From assembly GCA_017527435.1 (NCBI GenBank), contig JAFXQB010000012.1:1-64000 (forward strand): a stretch of DNA of 64,000 nucleotides, in the 5' to 3' direction. Positions 25,540-35,417 of this stretch are shown in pieces. The notes under the pieces are model-generated. The model had not been told where the DNA came from and searched no databases. It saw only the letters and a list, made by a program, of their open reading frames with translations. Each line of letters opens with the position of its first letter. The first letter of the stretch is position 1. The stretch is from Salinivirgaceae bacterium (GTDB lineage Bacteria > Bacteroidota > Bacteroidia > Bacteroidales > SZUA-534). The translations under genes and the position numbers were made by a program.

Positions 25540-26811
25540 ATGAGTATTGTAAAAAAAATATTCGGCAACACGATAATCAAGAACTTGAGTTATCTGGTCA
25601 CTGGCACCGCTTTGGCGCAGGTGCTGATAATTCTGTTCCAACTCATTCTGCGCCGCATTTACACGCCTGCCGATTTTGGCGCTTTCGCAGTGTATATGAG
25701 CATTATAGGCATTATTGCTGTGATTGCGTCGCTGCGCTACGAGCAGACGATTATCCTGCCCGCCGACGACAACAAAGCCTACAATCTGCTTTATCTTTCG
25801 TTTGGCATTGGGCTGATTGTGAGTGTTTTAACGGCAATTTTGCTTTTCGTGTTCAAGCAGCCGATAATGCGGCTAATCAATTTTCCCGAAAAGTATTCCT
25901 ATTGGCTTGCATTTGTACCGTTATCGCTGCTGTTACTGACTATTTATCAGGCACTTAACTATTATTTGATTCGGCTGAAGCAGTTCCGCCTTTCGGCTTC
26001 GAACAAGGTTGAGCGCCGCATTGCCGAAGGCGTAACGCAAACAATTTCAGGCTATTGCGGCAATCAAACGGGGCTCGTTTTTGGCGACATTGCGGGGCAG
26101 TCGGTCAATGCGCTGGCGGCTGGGCTTAAGGTGCACAAGTTTGTCGGCGGCCTGAAGTTGTCGTGGGCCACCATAAAAAGTGTGGCGGCCGAATACAAGA
26201 GTTTTCCGCTGCAAAACAGTTTCGCGGCGTTCCTGAACGCATTGAGCCTGCTTTTGCCCACCATTTTCATAAACCGCCTGTTCGACGAGCAAACCACAGG
26301 CCTTTTCGACCTTGCGCGGATGCTGATGATTATGCCGCTCTCGCTTGTCACCACGTCGATGGGGCAGGTGCTGGTGCAGCGGTTCACCGAGTTGCGCAAC
26401 AAACGCGAGTCAATCCGCCACGATTTTTGCCGCATTGCCGCACTGCTGGCCGTTATGGCGCTGCTGTTCGCCGTAGTGGCCTTCCTTCTGGCACCGTCGC
26501 TTTTGGCACTTATTTTTGGCGAAACTTGGCGTGAATCAGGTATTTACGTGCGAATTATGGTTTGGGCGTTCGCGTTCAAATTTGTGGTGTCGCCGTTTAA
26601 TATGGTGTTCACAGCGTTCGAGAAAATTGGCCGTTTGTCGGTTTGGCAGACTATCTATTTCTTGCTGATTTTCAGTCTGATATTCATTCCTGTCAGTGAC
26701 ATTTACGGCTTTCTGCGCTGTTATTTGGCGGTTGAGTTGTTCAGTTACGCCATTGTCGCGCTGATGACGCTGAAAGTTGTCCGTGAGTACGAAAAATCAA
26801 TAGCCGATTGA
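25540..26811 (+). CDS. Polysaccharide flippase (Wzx/MOP-type)
   Basis: Inner-membrane protein of 423 residues with about twelve hydrophobic segments that likely flips lipid-linked oligosaccharide to the periplasmic face. The N-terminus (NLSYLVTGTALAQVLIILFQLILRRIYTPADFGAFAVYMSI) is typical of Wzx-like oligosaccharide flippases, as is the LLPTIFINRLFDEQTTGLFDLARMLMIMPLSLVTTSMGQVL block in the second half. It sits between the initiating transferase and the glycosyltransferases, with only two bases between its stop codon and the next ATG. Confidence 0.88.
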   Translation: MSIVKKIFGNTIIKNLSYLVTGTALAQVLIILFQLILRRIYTPADFGAFAVYMSIIGIIAVIASLRYEQTIILPADDNKAYNLLYLSFGIGLIVSVLTAILLFVFKQPIMRLINFPEKYSYWLAFVPLSLLLLTIYQALNYYLIRLKQFRLSASNKVERRIAEGVTQTISGYCGNQTGLVFGDIAGQSVNALAAGLKVHKFVGGLKLSWATIKSVAAEYKSFPLQNSFAAFLNALSLLLPTIFINRLFDEQTTGLFDLARMLMIMPLSLVTTSMGQVLVQRFTELRNKRESIRHDFCRIAALLAVMALLFAVVAFLLAPSLLALIFGETWRESGIYVRIMVWAFAFKFVVSPFNMVFTAFEKIGRLSVWQTIYFLLIFSLIFIPVSDIYGFLRCYLAVELFSYAIVALMTLKVVREYEKSIAD

Positions 26812-26813
26812 TT

Positions 26814-27947
26814 ATGAACGTTTTATATCTGACCGAAGATTACATTGGCTCACGGGTTCACCACAACTTGTGCCGCTCAATTGTCGATGCTGATAGTCAG
26901 ATAGATATGACCGTTTTCGCATTCAATCGGCCCAATTATCCATTGCGCGATTTGCGCGGCACCTACACCGATGCCAATTATCGGCTGATTGAGTCTGCTT
27001 TCGATGGTAATATGCTGATGTACAGAGCGTTGTTTCCGTACAAAATCGGATGCAAATACCGTCGGTTGACGCAAAGTGTTGATACTGCGAATATTGACCT
27101 TGTTGTGGCAAGCACCTTGTTTTCCGATGGCGCGGTGGCCTACAGGCTTTGGCGCGAGCGCGGAATCCCCTACGTGGTTGCTGTTCGCGGCACCGATGTC
27201 AATCTCTATCTACGCTTAATGCCGCAGTTGTATCACATTGGACGTCAGATAATTGCAAACGCTTGTAAGGTGGTTTTCATATCGCCCGTCCAACGTCGGC
27301 AATTCGAGAACTCGCTGGCTTTCAGGCGTTTGGCCGCTAACTTGCAGCCGAAAATGGTAACCATTACCAACGGGATTGACCAAATTTGGATTGATAATCA
27401 ATATTTTGCCGACGACAATCGCAATCCCGACGCCATATTATATATAGGTGTGTTCGACAAAAACAAGAATGTGGCCACGCTCATTGAAGCCTGCAAAATG
27501 GCGCGCGAACAGAATCCGCGTCTCACGTTGAATCTGGTTGGCGGTGGTGGTGCGTGTGAACCGCAGATTATGAAGCAGATAGAGCAAAATGCCGACTGGA
27601 TAAAATTCCACGGCCCCGTTTACGACAAGCAGAAACTGATGCAGATTTGCCGCGAAAACGCCGTTTTTGCAATGATTTCAAAATCAGAGACTTTCGGCTT
27701 GGTTTATCTGGAAGCGCTTACGCAAGGGCTGCCTGTTATTTATACTGATGGTCAGGGATTTAGCGGTGTGGTGTCCGACTTGAATGTTGGTTTGGCCGTC
27801 AATCCGAAAAGTGCTGCCGAAGTGGCCGAAAAACTAAAAACAGCGCTTGCCAACAGAAAATCGATGGTGAATGATATACGGAAAGTGGATTTTGACGAAT
27901 TTTGCTGGCCGAATAAAGCGCAAAAATGGTTAAGCGTCATTAAGTAG
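26814..27947 (+). CDS. Glycosyltransferase family 4
   Basis: Cytoplasmic GT-B-fold transferase of 377 residues in the surface-glycan operon. The C-terminal nucleotide-sugar domain shows DAILYIGVFDKNKNVATLIEA, LNLVGGGG, IKFHGPVYDKQKLMQI and the EX7E motif in SETFGLVYLEALTQGLPVI, which marks the donor site of retaining GT4 enzymes. The N-terminal acceptor domain includes VVASTLFSDGAVAYRLWRERGIPYVVAVRGTD. The ATG at 26814 begins MNVLYLTEDYIG, with two bases between it and the flippase stop, so translation is likely coupled. Donor and acceptor are unknown. Confidence 0.9.
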   Translation: MNVLYLTEDYIGSRVHHNLCRSIVDADSQIDMTVFAFNRPNYPLRDLRGTYTDANYRLIESAFDGNMLMYRALFPYKIGCKYRRLTQSVDTANIDLVVASTLFSDGAVAYRLWRERGIPYVVAVRGTDVNLYLRLMPQLYHIGRQIIANACKVVFISPVQRRQFENSLAFRRLAANLQPKMVTITNGIDQIWIDNQYFADDNRNPDAILYIGVFDKNKNVATLIEACKMAREQNPRLTLNLVGGGGACEPQIMKQIEQNADWIKFHGPVYDKQKLMQICRENAVFAMISKSETFGLVYLEALTQGLPVIYTDGQGFSGVVSDLNVGLAVNPKSAAEVAEKLKTALANRKSMVNDIRKVDFDEFCWPNKAQKWLSVIK

Positions 27948-27951
27948 AAAA

Positions 27952-28950
27952 ATGGTACAACTTTCCGTCATAATTCCCTGCCGCAACGAGTCGAAATACA
28001 TTGCAAATTGCATTGAATCGATTGTAAATCAAGACTATCCGAAGTCGGATATGGAAGTGTACCTTGTCGATGGAATGAGCACCGACGGCACGCGCGACAT
28101 TATTGCCGACTACTGTGCGAAATACGACTATATCCACCTGATTGACAACCCGATGCACTACGTTCCCTATGCGTTGAATCTGGGAATCGAAAAGGCTGTC
28201 GGTGAGATGATTATGCGCCTTGATGTCCACACAACCTACGACGCCAACTACATTTCGGTGCTGGTGCGCAAACTCAAGGAACTCGACGCTGACAACGTTG
28301 GTTGCGTCTGCCGCACCGATGTGCTTTCAAAAACGCCTAAATCGTTGGCAATAAAAGCAGTATTGAGCAGTAGGTTTGGCGTTGGCAATTCCGATTTCCG
28401 CACTGGCGTGGCCAATGTGCAAATGGTTGATACTGTGCCGTTTGGCTGCTACAAGCGCTCGGTTTTCGAAAAGTACGGATTGTTCGATGAGCGGCTTGTG
28501 CGCAATCAGGACATTGAGTTCAACAAGCGGATTGTGAACGGCGGCGGCAGTATTTATCTGATTCCGCAGGCGCTCTGTACCTATTACGCCCGCGACACCT
28601 TCCGCGCGATGAGTCGCAACAGTTACAGCAACGGCCGTTGGAACATTCTTACCGTGAAGATTACCAAGCGGTTTAGTTCCTTGTCGCTGCGGCATTTTGT
28701 GCCAATGTTGTTTGTGCTTTCGCTGATTTGTCCGTTGGCTCTGATGCCTGTCGATTTGCGGTTTGGATTGCTTTCGGCGGCTTCGGCTTGCGCCTACATT
28801 TTGCTCACATTGTTTATGTGCGCGAACATTAGCGCACAAGGTAAGGGTTTTAAAATCAAATATTTATTTGCCGCATTCGCTATGCTGCATTTGTCTTACG
28901 GCATTGGCTCACTGATTGGTCTATTCTCATTCCCAAAGAAAATCAAATAG
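27952..28950 (+). CDS. Glycosyltransferase family 2 (ExoA-like)
   Basis: GT-A-fold transferase of 332 residues. The N-terminal domain begins VQLSVIIPCRNESKYIANCIESI, a standard GT2 start, with VYLVDGMSTDGTRDI for nucleotide binding and the metal-site variant MRLDVHTTYD, resembling succinoglycan ExoA-type enzymes. QDIEFNKRI is the later catalytic block. Two to three C-terminal membrane segments (about 235-330) attach it to the inner membrane. It starts four bases after the GT4 gene and belongs to the same operon. Confidence 0.9.
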   Translation: MVQLSVIIPCRNESKYIANCIESIVNQDYPKSDMEVYLVDGMSTDGTRDIIADYCAKYDYIHLIDNPMHYVPYALNLGIEKAVGEMIMRLDVHTTYDANYISVLVRKLKELDADNVGCVCRTDVLSKTPKSLAIKAVLSSRFGVGNSDFRTGVANVQMVDTVPFGCYKRSVFEKYGLFDERLVRNQDIEFNKRIVNGGGSIYLIPQALCTYYARDTFRAMSRNSYSNGRWNILTVKITKRFSSLSLRHFVPMLFVLSLICPLALMPVDLRFGLLSAASACAYILLTLFMCANISAQGKGFKIKYLFAAFAMLHLSYGIGSLIGLFSFPKKIK

Positions 28951-28952
28951 TT

Positions 28953-30260
28953 ATGGATAGATTGAAAAAAAGTTTTTTTTCTTTGGCAGCGCTTACGTTA
29001 GCCATTGTCGCCTTCTATCCTGTATGGTCCGAAGTGGCTGTAACTCTGCTCTTTGTAGTTGGAATTTGTGCAACGTTCCCCGACAGATTACCTTGCCTAA
29101 ACGACCAAAAATCAGTTTTGCCTTTGCTGATGTTGGCGTTTTTTGCTACTACTGCTATTAGTTTGATTGTCAGTCTAAATAAAGAAGAAGGACTCGACAA
29201 TTTGCACACATATATTCCATTTGCTGCGTTATCGGTTTTGGCGTTGTACTATCAAAACAATTTGTATGACAATAAAATACGATTACTAAAAATATTGTCG
29301 GGTGGAATTTTGACGGCATCGGCATTGTGCCTGATTTTGGCTGTTTGGCGCTCGTTCTATTTAATCGATGGCCACCTGGTTTTCAATCCTTACATTAGTT
29401 ACCGCAATCAGTTTGTGTATACATATCTGTCAGTATTTCAATATACTAACACCTTCGCTATGATGGCGGTCTTTGTGGTTGCGGTGATGCTTTGGGCACT
29501 GATGTTTTGCAATGTGAAACAGCGCAGATGGTTGATTTACACTGCAATAGCGCTATCGATATTGATGATTTTCCTGCTCTCGTCGCGCACCAATGTTTAT
29601 GCGCTTTTCGGTGTGCTCTACTATTCGGTCATCATTTTTTATATTCGATATAAGAATTTGAAGCACAGTATGTTGCTGTTTGCAGCAGTGACAGGTTTGT
29701 TTGTGGTTTTCCAAACGTGCAACTACCGCGTGATGAATCTGTCGCAAACCGTAACGAGTTATATTACAGAAGAAGACATTTTACTGGAAAACGGCTATCT
29801 GATTCAGCATCCCGAAAGTCTTGATGGCATTAATATTCGATTTAGAATGTGGGAAACGGGTGCACGACTTGCCGGTGAATACTGGACAACTGGCTGTGGC
29901 ATTGGCGATTACAAGGAATTTCTACGCATCAACTATCTGCTTGATGGCATAGGACAGGCGTATCACAAGTGCTATGACCAACACAATCAATACCTTGAGA
30001 CATTAGGAACAACGGGCATTCTTGGGCTTGCGCTGCTCATCGCGATGATGGGTTACGCTTTGTATCAGGCCTGGCGACATCGGAACTATCTGTTGTTTTG
30101 CAGTCTTTTCATATTGGCACTCAATATGTTACTTGAGTCGATGTTTAACCGATACAGCGGCAGTTTGTTCTTTGTGGTCTCGCTTTTGCTGGCGTCCGCT
30201 GTTGGCGGCGAAACTCAAAAAGTGTGCGACAACAATCGCAATGAAGCAGTAACACAATGA
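28953..30260 (+). CDS. O-antigen ligase / Wzy-type polymerase family membrane protein
   Basis: A 435-residue inner-membrane protein with about ten to twelve helices and one large periplasmic loop (about 250-345), the shape of WaaL ligases and Wzy polymerases. The family-typical block YDQHNQYLETLGTTGILGLALLIAM lies near 345-370. The sequence does not separate ligase from polymerase; as the only such gene in a cluster that has a flippase, either role is possible. It is more AT-rich than uvrA next door, a usual trait of glycan polymerase genes. It begins two bases after the GT2 stop. Confidence 0.82.
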   Translation: MDRLKKSFFSLAALTLAIVAFYPVWSEVAVTLLFVVGICATFPDRLPCLNDQKSVLPLLMLAFFATTAISLIVSLNKEEGLDNLHTYIPFAALSVLALYYQNNLYDNKIRLLKILSGGILTASALCLILAVWRSFYLIDGHLVFNPYISYRNQFVYTYLSVFQYTNTFAMMAVFVVAVMLWALMFCNVKQRRWLIYTAIALSILMIFLLSSRTNVYALFGVLYYSVIIFYIRYKNLKHSMLLFAAVTGLFVVFQTCNYRVMNLSQTVTSYITEEDILLENGYLIQHPESLDGINIRFRMWETGARLAGEYWTTGCGIGDYKEFLRINYLLDGIGQAYHKCYDQHNQYLETLGTTGILGLALLIAMMGYALYQAWRHRNYLLFCSLFILALNMLLESMFNRYSGSLFFVVSLLLASAVGGETQKVCDNNRNEAVTQ

Positions 30261-30279
30261 TTATTATAGTGATATAGAA

Positions 30280-33060
30280 ATGAGCAATCAGTACATCGAA
30301 ATAAAGGGCGCGCGAGTTAACAATCTGAAAAACATCGATTTGAAGATTGAGCGTAACAAACTGATTGTCATTACTGGACTGTCGGGCAGCGGCAAGTCGT
30401 CGCTGGCATTCGACACGCTCTATGCCGAAGGGCAGCGGCGCTACGTCGAGAGTTTGTCGGCATACGCGCGGCAGTTTTTGGGCCGAATCAACAAGCCCGA
30501 AACCGACTACATCAAGGGCATTCCGCCCGCAATCGCCATCGAGCAGAAGGTTTGCAGCCGCAATCCGCGCTCGACAGTTGGCACATCGACAGAGATTTAC
30601 GACTACCTGAAACTGCTTTTCGCACGAATTGGCAAGACATATTCGCCAATTTCAGGGCAATTGGTCAAGAAGCATTCAGTGCAAGATGTTGTGGATTACC
30701 TACTTACGTTTCCCGAACGGACAAAGGCAATCATTGTGGCGCCGCTGAATCTGGCAAATGGCCGCACCATCGCGAAAGCGCTCGAAATACTTAAGCAACA
30801 AGGATTTAGCCGCGTTGAAGTGAATGGCGAGATTGTTGCCATCGACGATTACAAACCCGCGGCCAGCGACGTTGTAAACATTGTTGTGGACCGCATCGTG
30901 GTCAGCAACGAGCAGGACAACATCAGCCGTATTGCCGACTCGGTGCAGACCGCTTTTTTTGAAGGTATGGGGGCGTGCACGGTGAAGGTTTATCGTGGCG
31001 AAACTGTTGTCTGTCAGGATTTTTCAAATAGGTTCGAAGCCGACGGAATGACTTTTGTCGAGCCAACCGAGCACCTTTTCAGTTTCAACACGCCGCTGGG
31101 CGCTTGCCCCACGTGTGGCGGTTTTGGCAGCACCATCGGCATCGACCCCGACCTTGTCATTCCCAACAAAAGCCTGTCGATTTACGAAGGCGCGATTGTC
31201 TGCTGGCGCGGAGAGAAGATGCAGGAATGGCTTAACAAATTGATTTACAATGCCGATAAGTTCGATTTTCCAATCCATAAGCCTGTCAACGAACTCACGC
31301 GCGAGCAATATAATCTGCTTTGGACGGGCAATCGTTATTTCCACGGAATCAATGATTTCTTCGAATTTGTCGAGCAGAATTCCTACAAAATCCAATATCG
31401 CGTGATGATGTCGCGCTATCGCGGACGCACTGTGTGCCCTGCCTGCCACGGGTCGCGGCTCAAGCCCGAAGCCGAATATGTGAAAATCAACGGCTACTCG
31501 ATTGTGGATTTGGTGAATATGCCTGTCAATGAGTTAAATAACGTTGTCAGAAATTTCGAACTCGACGCTCACGAAGAGAAAGTCGCAGGCCGTCTGTTGG
31601 TCGAAATCCGCAATCGGATTGGATTCCTGAAAGACGTCGGACTTGGCTATCTGACGCTTTCCCGCACATCGTCCACGTTGAGCGGCGGCGAGAGTCAGCG
31701 CATCAACCTGGCCACATCGCTCGGCAGCAGCCTTGTCGGGTCGCTATACATTCTCGATGAGCCTTCAATTGGCCTTCATTCTCGCGATACTGAATTGCTA
31801 ATCAAAGTTTTACGCAACTTGCAGCGCATCGGCAATACAGTGGTTGTGGTTGAGCACGACGAAGACATCATCCGCGCAGCCGATGAGATTATCGATATTG
31901 GCCCGTTGGCTGGACGGCTTGGCGGTGAAGTTGTCTTTCAAGGCGACCACACAAAGTTAGAGTCTGAAAGTCAAAGTCTTACGGCACAGTACCTAACTGG
32001 CAAAATGAAGATACCCGTGCCCGAAATCCGCCGCAAATGGCGCGATTACATCGGCATTGAAGGGGCTTGCGAGAACAATTTGAAAAACATCGATGTAAAA
32101 TTTCCGCTTGGCGTAATTACCGCTGTTACAGGCGTTTCGGGTAGCGGAAAATCGACTTTGGTGGACAAAATTCTTTACAACGCACTCGCCAAATACTTTG
32201 GCGGACAGAGCGATACGCCCACAGGCAACTTCCGTCGGATGTATGGCGACCTGAAGCGCATCAGCCGCGTTGAGTTTGTCGACCAAAATCCGATTGGCCG
32301 TTCAACTCGTTCAAATCCTGCATCTTACATAAAGGCTTACGACGAAATCCGAAAACTTTACGCCGACCAACAGGCCGCCAAAATAATGAATATGACACCG
32401 TCGTTTTTCTCGTTCAACGTTGATGGCGGACGGTGCGAAGAGTGCCAAGGCGAAGGCAAAATCAAGATTGAGATGCAGTTTATGGCTGATGTTGAGTTGG
32501 TTTGCGACAGTTGCCACGGGCAGCGTTTCAAGCAAGTTGTGCTCGATGTGCGCTACTGCGATAAAAACATCAACGATGTGCTGAATATGACTGTGAATGA
32601 AGCAATTGAGTTCTTTGGTAGCGACAGCAACGCAACCTGCCGACGCATTGTTGAGCGTCTGCAACCGCTTGCAAATGTGGGACTTGGCTACGTCAAACTC
32701 GGTCAATCGTCGAGTTCGTTGAGTGGTGGCGAGAGCCAACGCGTCAAACTGGCGTCGTTTCTTGGTTCCGACGAGCCGAACTCGCCAACGCTTTTCATCT
32801 TCGACGAACCGACCACAGGCCTTCATTTTCACGATGTTAACAAACTGATGGAAGCTTTCAATGCCTTGGCCGACCGCGGTCACACGGTGCTGATTATCGA
32901 GCATAATCTGGAAGTGATAAAATGCGCCGACTGGGTTATCGACCTTGGGCCCGAAGGCGGCGAAGCGGGTGGCAACGTGGTGTTCGAAGGCACGCCCGAA
33001 GATTTGGTGAAATGCGACGCTTCATATACGGGTAAATATCTGAAAGAAAAATTGTTATGA
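30280..33060 (+). CDS. uvrA: Excinuclease ABC subunit A
   Basis: DNA damage-sensing ATPase of nucleotide excision repair, 926 residues, usual size. The first ABC half has Walker [10 protein letters not shown] near 32-40 followed by [27 protein letters not shown], and the first zinc site is CPTC...CPAC with about 115 residues between pairs. LSGGESQR and [12 protein letters not shown] complete it. The second half has Walker [10 protein letters not shown] near 619-627, a C4 zinc finger (CEEC...CDSC) and a second LSGGESQR with [12 protein letters not shown]. It starts 19 bases after the glycan ligase gene and overlaps the next gene by four bases, so it appears to ride in the glycan operon. Confidence 0.97.
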   Translation: MSNQYIEIKGARVNNLKNIDLKIERNKLIVITGLSGSGKSSLAFDTLYAEGQRRYVESLSAYARQFLGRINKPETDYIKGIPPAIAIEQKVCSRNPRSTVGTSTEIYDYLKLLFARIGKTYSPISGQLVKKHSVQDVVDYLLTFPERTKAIIVAPLNLANGRTIAKALEILKQQGFSRVEVNGEIVAIDDYKPAASDVVNIVVDRIVVSNEQDNISRIADSVQTAFFEGMGACTVKVYRGETVVCQDFSNRFEADGMTFVEPTEHLFSFNTPLGACPTCGGFGSTIGIDPDLVIPNKSLSIYEGAIVCWRGEKMQEWLNKLIYNADKFDFPIHKPVNELTREQYNLLWTGNRYFHGINDFFEFVEQNSYKIQYRVMMSRYRGRTVCPACHGSRLKPEAEYVKINGYSIVDLVNMPVNELNNVVRNFELDAHEEKVAGRLLVEIRNRIGFLKDVGLGYLTLSRTSSTLSGGESQRINLATSLGSSLVGSLYILDEPSIGLHSRDTELLIKVLRNLQRIGNTVVVVEHDEDIIRAADEIIDIGPLAGRLGGEVVFQGDHTKLESESQSLTAQYLTGKMKIPVPEIRRKWRDYIGIEGACENNLKNIDVKFPLGVITAVTGVSGSGKSTLVDKILYNALAKYFGGQSDTPTGNFRRMYGDLKRISRVEFVDQNPIGRSTRSNPASYIKAYDEIRKLYADQQAAKIMNMTPSFFSFNVDGGRCEECQGEGKIKIEMQFMADVELVCDSCHGQRFKQVVLDVRYCDKNINDVLNMTVNEAIEFFGSDSNATCRRIVERLQPLANVGLGYVKLGQSSSSLSGGESQRVKLASFLGSDEPNSPTLFIFDEPTTGLHFHDVNKLMEAFNALADRGHTVLIIEHNLEVIKCADWVIDLGPEGGEAGGNVVFEGTPEDLVKCDASYTGKYLKEKLL

Positions 33061-33536
33061 TTGAGAATAAAGAGCAGTTGATTGTTGCCGTCGGCAACGC
33101 GATGGAACACTATCTCGATGAGTTTGCCGCAGGCTGGTACATCGATTACACCACGCAGGATGTGGTGATGATTGAAGATTATATTTTCGAACTCGATGAC
33201 AATCAAAAGTCTGAAGTTCAATGGGAAAGCGATATGGCGGAAATTGTCCGCACCCATCGCCTTGAGCGTATCGACCCGCCATCGGACGAAACCAAGCGCC
33301 GCGTGATGATGGATTTTGCTGAAAGTCAGCCTAATAAAAATATTTGCGGCCACTTGAGTTTCTCAATTATTCAGCAGCAGGAATTCGCATCGTTCAAAAA
33401 TGTTGTGCGCGAACTCGGGCTCGAACGTTCGTGGGCGCAGTTCAAAACCGAAGAGTATCAGCGAGTTGCGAAAAAATGGATTAAGAAAAAACGGTTCGAT
33501 TTCGTCGACGGGCAACTCGTCAGGCGGACCGATTGA
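33057..33536 (+). CDS. UPF0158-like protein, unknown function
   Basis: A 159-residue soluble acidic protein. The layout (DEFAAGWYIDYTTQDVVMIED near the start, DPPSDETKRRVMMDFAESQ in the middle, and a C-terminal block with FKNVVRELGLERSWAQFKTEEYQRVAKKWI) resembles the uncharacterised UPF0158 family. No catalytic motif can be named. Its ATG overlaps the uvrA stop codon (ATGA), so it is translationally coupled to uvrA. It is the last gene before a bidirectional terminator. Confidence 0.75.
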   Translation: MIENKEQLIVAVGNAMEHYLDEFAAGWYIDYTTQDVVMIEDYIFELDDNQKSEVQWESDMAEIVRTHRLERIDPPSDETKRRVMMDFAESQPNKNICGHLSFSIIQQQEFASFKNVVRELGLERSWAQFKTEEYQRVAKKWIKKKRFDFVDGQLVRRTD

Positions 33537-33544
33537 ACACAAAC

Positions 33545-33579
33545 AAAAAACGCTTCAACCAATGGCTGAAGCGTTTTTT
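33545..33579. terminator. Bidirectional terminator
   Basis: AAAAAACGCTTCA (33545-33557) pairs perfectly with TGAAGCGTTTTTT (33567-33579). The A and T runs on both sides serve the plus-strand operon and the convergent universal stress protein gene. Confidence 0.9.
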
Positions 33580-33595
33580 ATTGATAACCTGTGAA

Positions 33596-34471
33596 TTAGC
33601 AAGCGGGAATCTTGAAAATCACATTGTATTGGTTGCGCGGAACAATGCTCATAACAGGCACTTTCGAGCGGCTGACAATGCTCTTGGCGAACGAGCCGAT
33701 GAACGAAGTCACAATCTCGAGCTGCTGGTGCGTGGTGATAATCACCATATCGCCCTTGTTCGCATCGATGAAATCGAGAACGCCGTCAACATTGTCGTCA
33801 ACTTTCAGCAGTTTGCCGCTGCATTTGATGCCGCGGTCGGTTATGTATTTAACAACTTGATTCTGTTGCTGTTGCAGAGTTTTGTAAATCAGTTCGTCAT
33901 CGAAGGAGTAGGCCGAAACAACAAGAATTTCGGCATCGAGTTTGCGTGCGATGTCAACCGTGTCCACAACCTTCTCGCGAGTTTCCTTGCTGATGTCGAG
34001 CGGCAGGATGAGCCGTTTGATTGGGGCACTGTCGGGCTCTGATTTAATGGTTATTACAGGGCATTTAGCTTCCGAAACCACGCGCAACGCATTGGTTCCG
34101 ATAATCTTCTTTTTGATGTTGTCGGCGTGGCTGGTGCCCATCACAATCGCACTTGCGTTGAGCGACTCGGCGGTCTGCATAATGGTGTCGCAAAGTTTGC
34201 CTTTGGCAATCACGCAGTCGAAATCGGCGCCGTCAAGGTCTGAATTCTTGGTTACAAAATTTTGCAGATGGCTTTTCAACTTTTTGAGCAGAATCTCGCG
34301 CTCAACATCGGTGAAAAATTCCGACCAAATTGGGTCAACACCTTTTATCACATTGATAAACGTGATTTTACCTTTGAGAACCTTGTTCAACTTTGCGGCG
34401 TATTTCAGCCCAAAAACCGACTTGTCAGAATAGTCGACCGGTACAAGCAAATGACTTAATGCAGCTTCCAT
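33596..34471 (-). CDS. Universal stress protein, tandem UspA domains
   Basis: Cytoplasmic protein of 291 residues made of two UspA folds. The first starts LSHLLVPVDYSDKSVFGLKYAAKL and holds the nucleotide-loop region ASAIVMGTSHADNIKKKIIGTNA; the second starts RLILPLDISKETREKV and holds DMVIITTHQQLEIVTSFIGSFAKSIVSRSKVPVM. Usp tandem proteins bind ATP or act in stress tolerance in ways not predictable from sequence. The start at 34471 is chosen because the -7 box at 34495-34502 covers the only earlier Met. It is a single-gene unit divergent from the nucleoside phosphorylase. Confidence 0.9.
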   Translation of the reverse strand: MEAALSHLLVPVDYSDKSVFGLKYAAKLNKVLKGKITFINVIKGVDPIWSEFFTDVEREILLKKLKSHLQNFVTKNSDLDGADFDCVIAKGKLCDTIMQTAESLNASAIVMGTSHADNIKKKIIGTNALRVVSEAKCPVITIKSEPDSAPIKRLILPLDISKETREKVVDTVDIARKLDAEILVVSAYSFDDELIYKTLQQQQNQVVKYITDRGIKCSGKLLKVDDNVDGVLDFIDANKGDMVIITTHQQLEIVTSFIGSFAKSIVSRSKVPVMSIVPRNQYNVIFKIPAC

Positions 34472-34494
34472 TTTTTTTGTATTTTTGATAAACA

Positions 34495-34524
34495 CAAATT
34501 TAATGTTTGTTGCGTATTTTACAA
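34495..34524 (-). promoter_or_regulatory. Promoter of the universal stress protein gene
   Basis: On the minus strand GTTG (TTG at 34522-34524), a 19-base spacer, then TAAATTTG (34495-34502), an exact -7 match at exact spacing. Confidence 0.65.
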
Positions 34525-34539
34525 CATAATTTTAACGAT

Positions 34540-35415
34540 ATGGCACAGTTTATTCCCAATTCAGAACTTATTTTGAATGCCGATGGCAGCGTGTTCCATT
34601 TGCACATTCACCCCGACGATGTTGCTGACAATGTGATACTTGTGGGCGACCCCGACCGCGCCGACTTGGTTGCGTCGTTCTTTTCAAAAATCAATGTCGA
34701 TGTTCAGAACCGCGAGTTCCGCACCCGCACAGGGCTTTTCAATGGCAAGGGCGTCACGGTTGTGTCGACCGGCATCGGCACCGATAATATCGATATTGTT
34801 GTCAATGAGCTTGATGCGGCAGTCAACATCGACCTTGAAAAACGAGTTGAGAAAGAGCGGAAACGCAGTCTTAACCTGATTCGCATCGGCACTTCGGGGG
34901 CGCTGCAGGCCGATATTGAAGTGGGGCAGCCGGTCATCTCTGAAATGGCCATCGGTTTCGACGGTATGATTAACTTCTATCGCGACCGCAACAGCGTCAG
35001 CAATCTTGAGATGGAAGCGGCCTTCAAAAAATATATGAATTGGAATCCGCTGCTGGCGTCGCCTTACTTTGTCAACTCGTCGCCCGAGTTGCTCAACAAG
35101 GTCGGTTTCGATATGCGTAAGGGTATAACCATTTCAGCCCCTGGATTTTACGGCCCCCAAGGCCGCGTTCTGCGGTTGCCTATTCAGGATGCCAAAATCA
35201 ACGATAAAATCACTGCTTTTGAGTATAACGGTCACAAAATCACCAACTACGAGATGGAATGCTCGGCAATCTACGGCCTTGCGGCGATGATGGGGCACAA
35301 CGCCATCACGGTCTGCAGTATTATCGCAAACCGTTTGAACAAGAGCGCGACGAGCAGTTACAAAGGCTCAATGAAAGATTTGATTGAAACCGTTCTGCAA
35401 CGATTAACTGCTTGA
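34540..35415 (+). CDS. Nucleoside phosphorylase (uridine-phosphorylase-like)
   Basis: Phosphorolytic nucleoside salvage enzyme of the PNP/UDP family, 291 residues. Conserved blocks are NVILVGDPDRADLVASFF (phosphate loop), VVSTGIGTDNIDIVVNEL, IRIGTSGALQADIEVG and the ribose/base block ITNYEMECSAIYGLAAM. The sequence fits the subgroup that includes uridine phosphorylases, but base preference is inferred. The ATG at 34540 gives the usual N-terminus; the earlier frame from 34507 adds an unrelated tail. It leads a three-gene set with a SirB1-like and a Wzz-like gene. Confidence 0.88.
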   Translation: MAQFIPNSELILNADGSVFHLHIHPDDVADNVILVGDPDRADLVASFFSKINVDVQNREFRTRTGLFNGKGVTVVSTGIGTDNIDIVVNELDAAVNIDLEKRVEKERKRSLNLIRIGTSGALQADIEVGQPVISEMAIGFDGMINFYRDRNSVSNLEMEAAFKKYMNWNPLLASPYFVNSSPELLNKVGFDMRKGITISAPGFYGPQGRVLRLPIQDAKINDKITAFEYNGHKITNYEMECSAIYGLAAMMGHNAITVCSIIANRLNKSATSSYKGSMKDLIETVLQRLTA

Positions 35416-35417
35416 TT

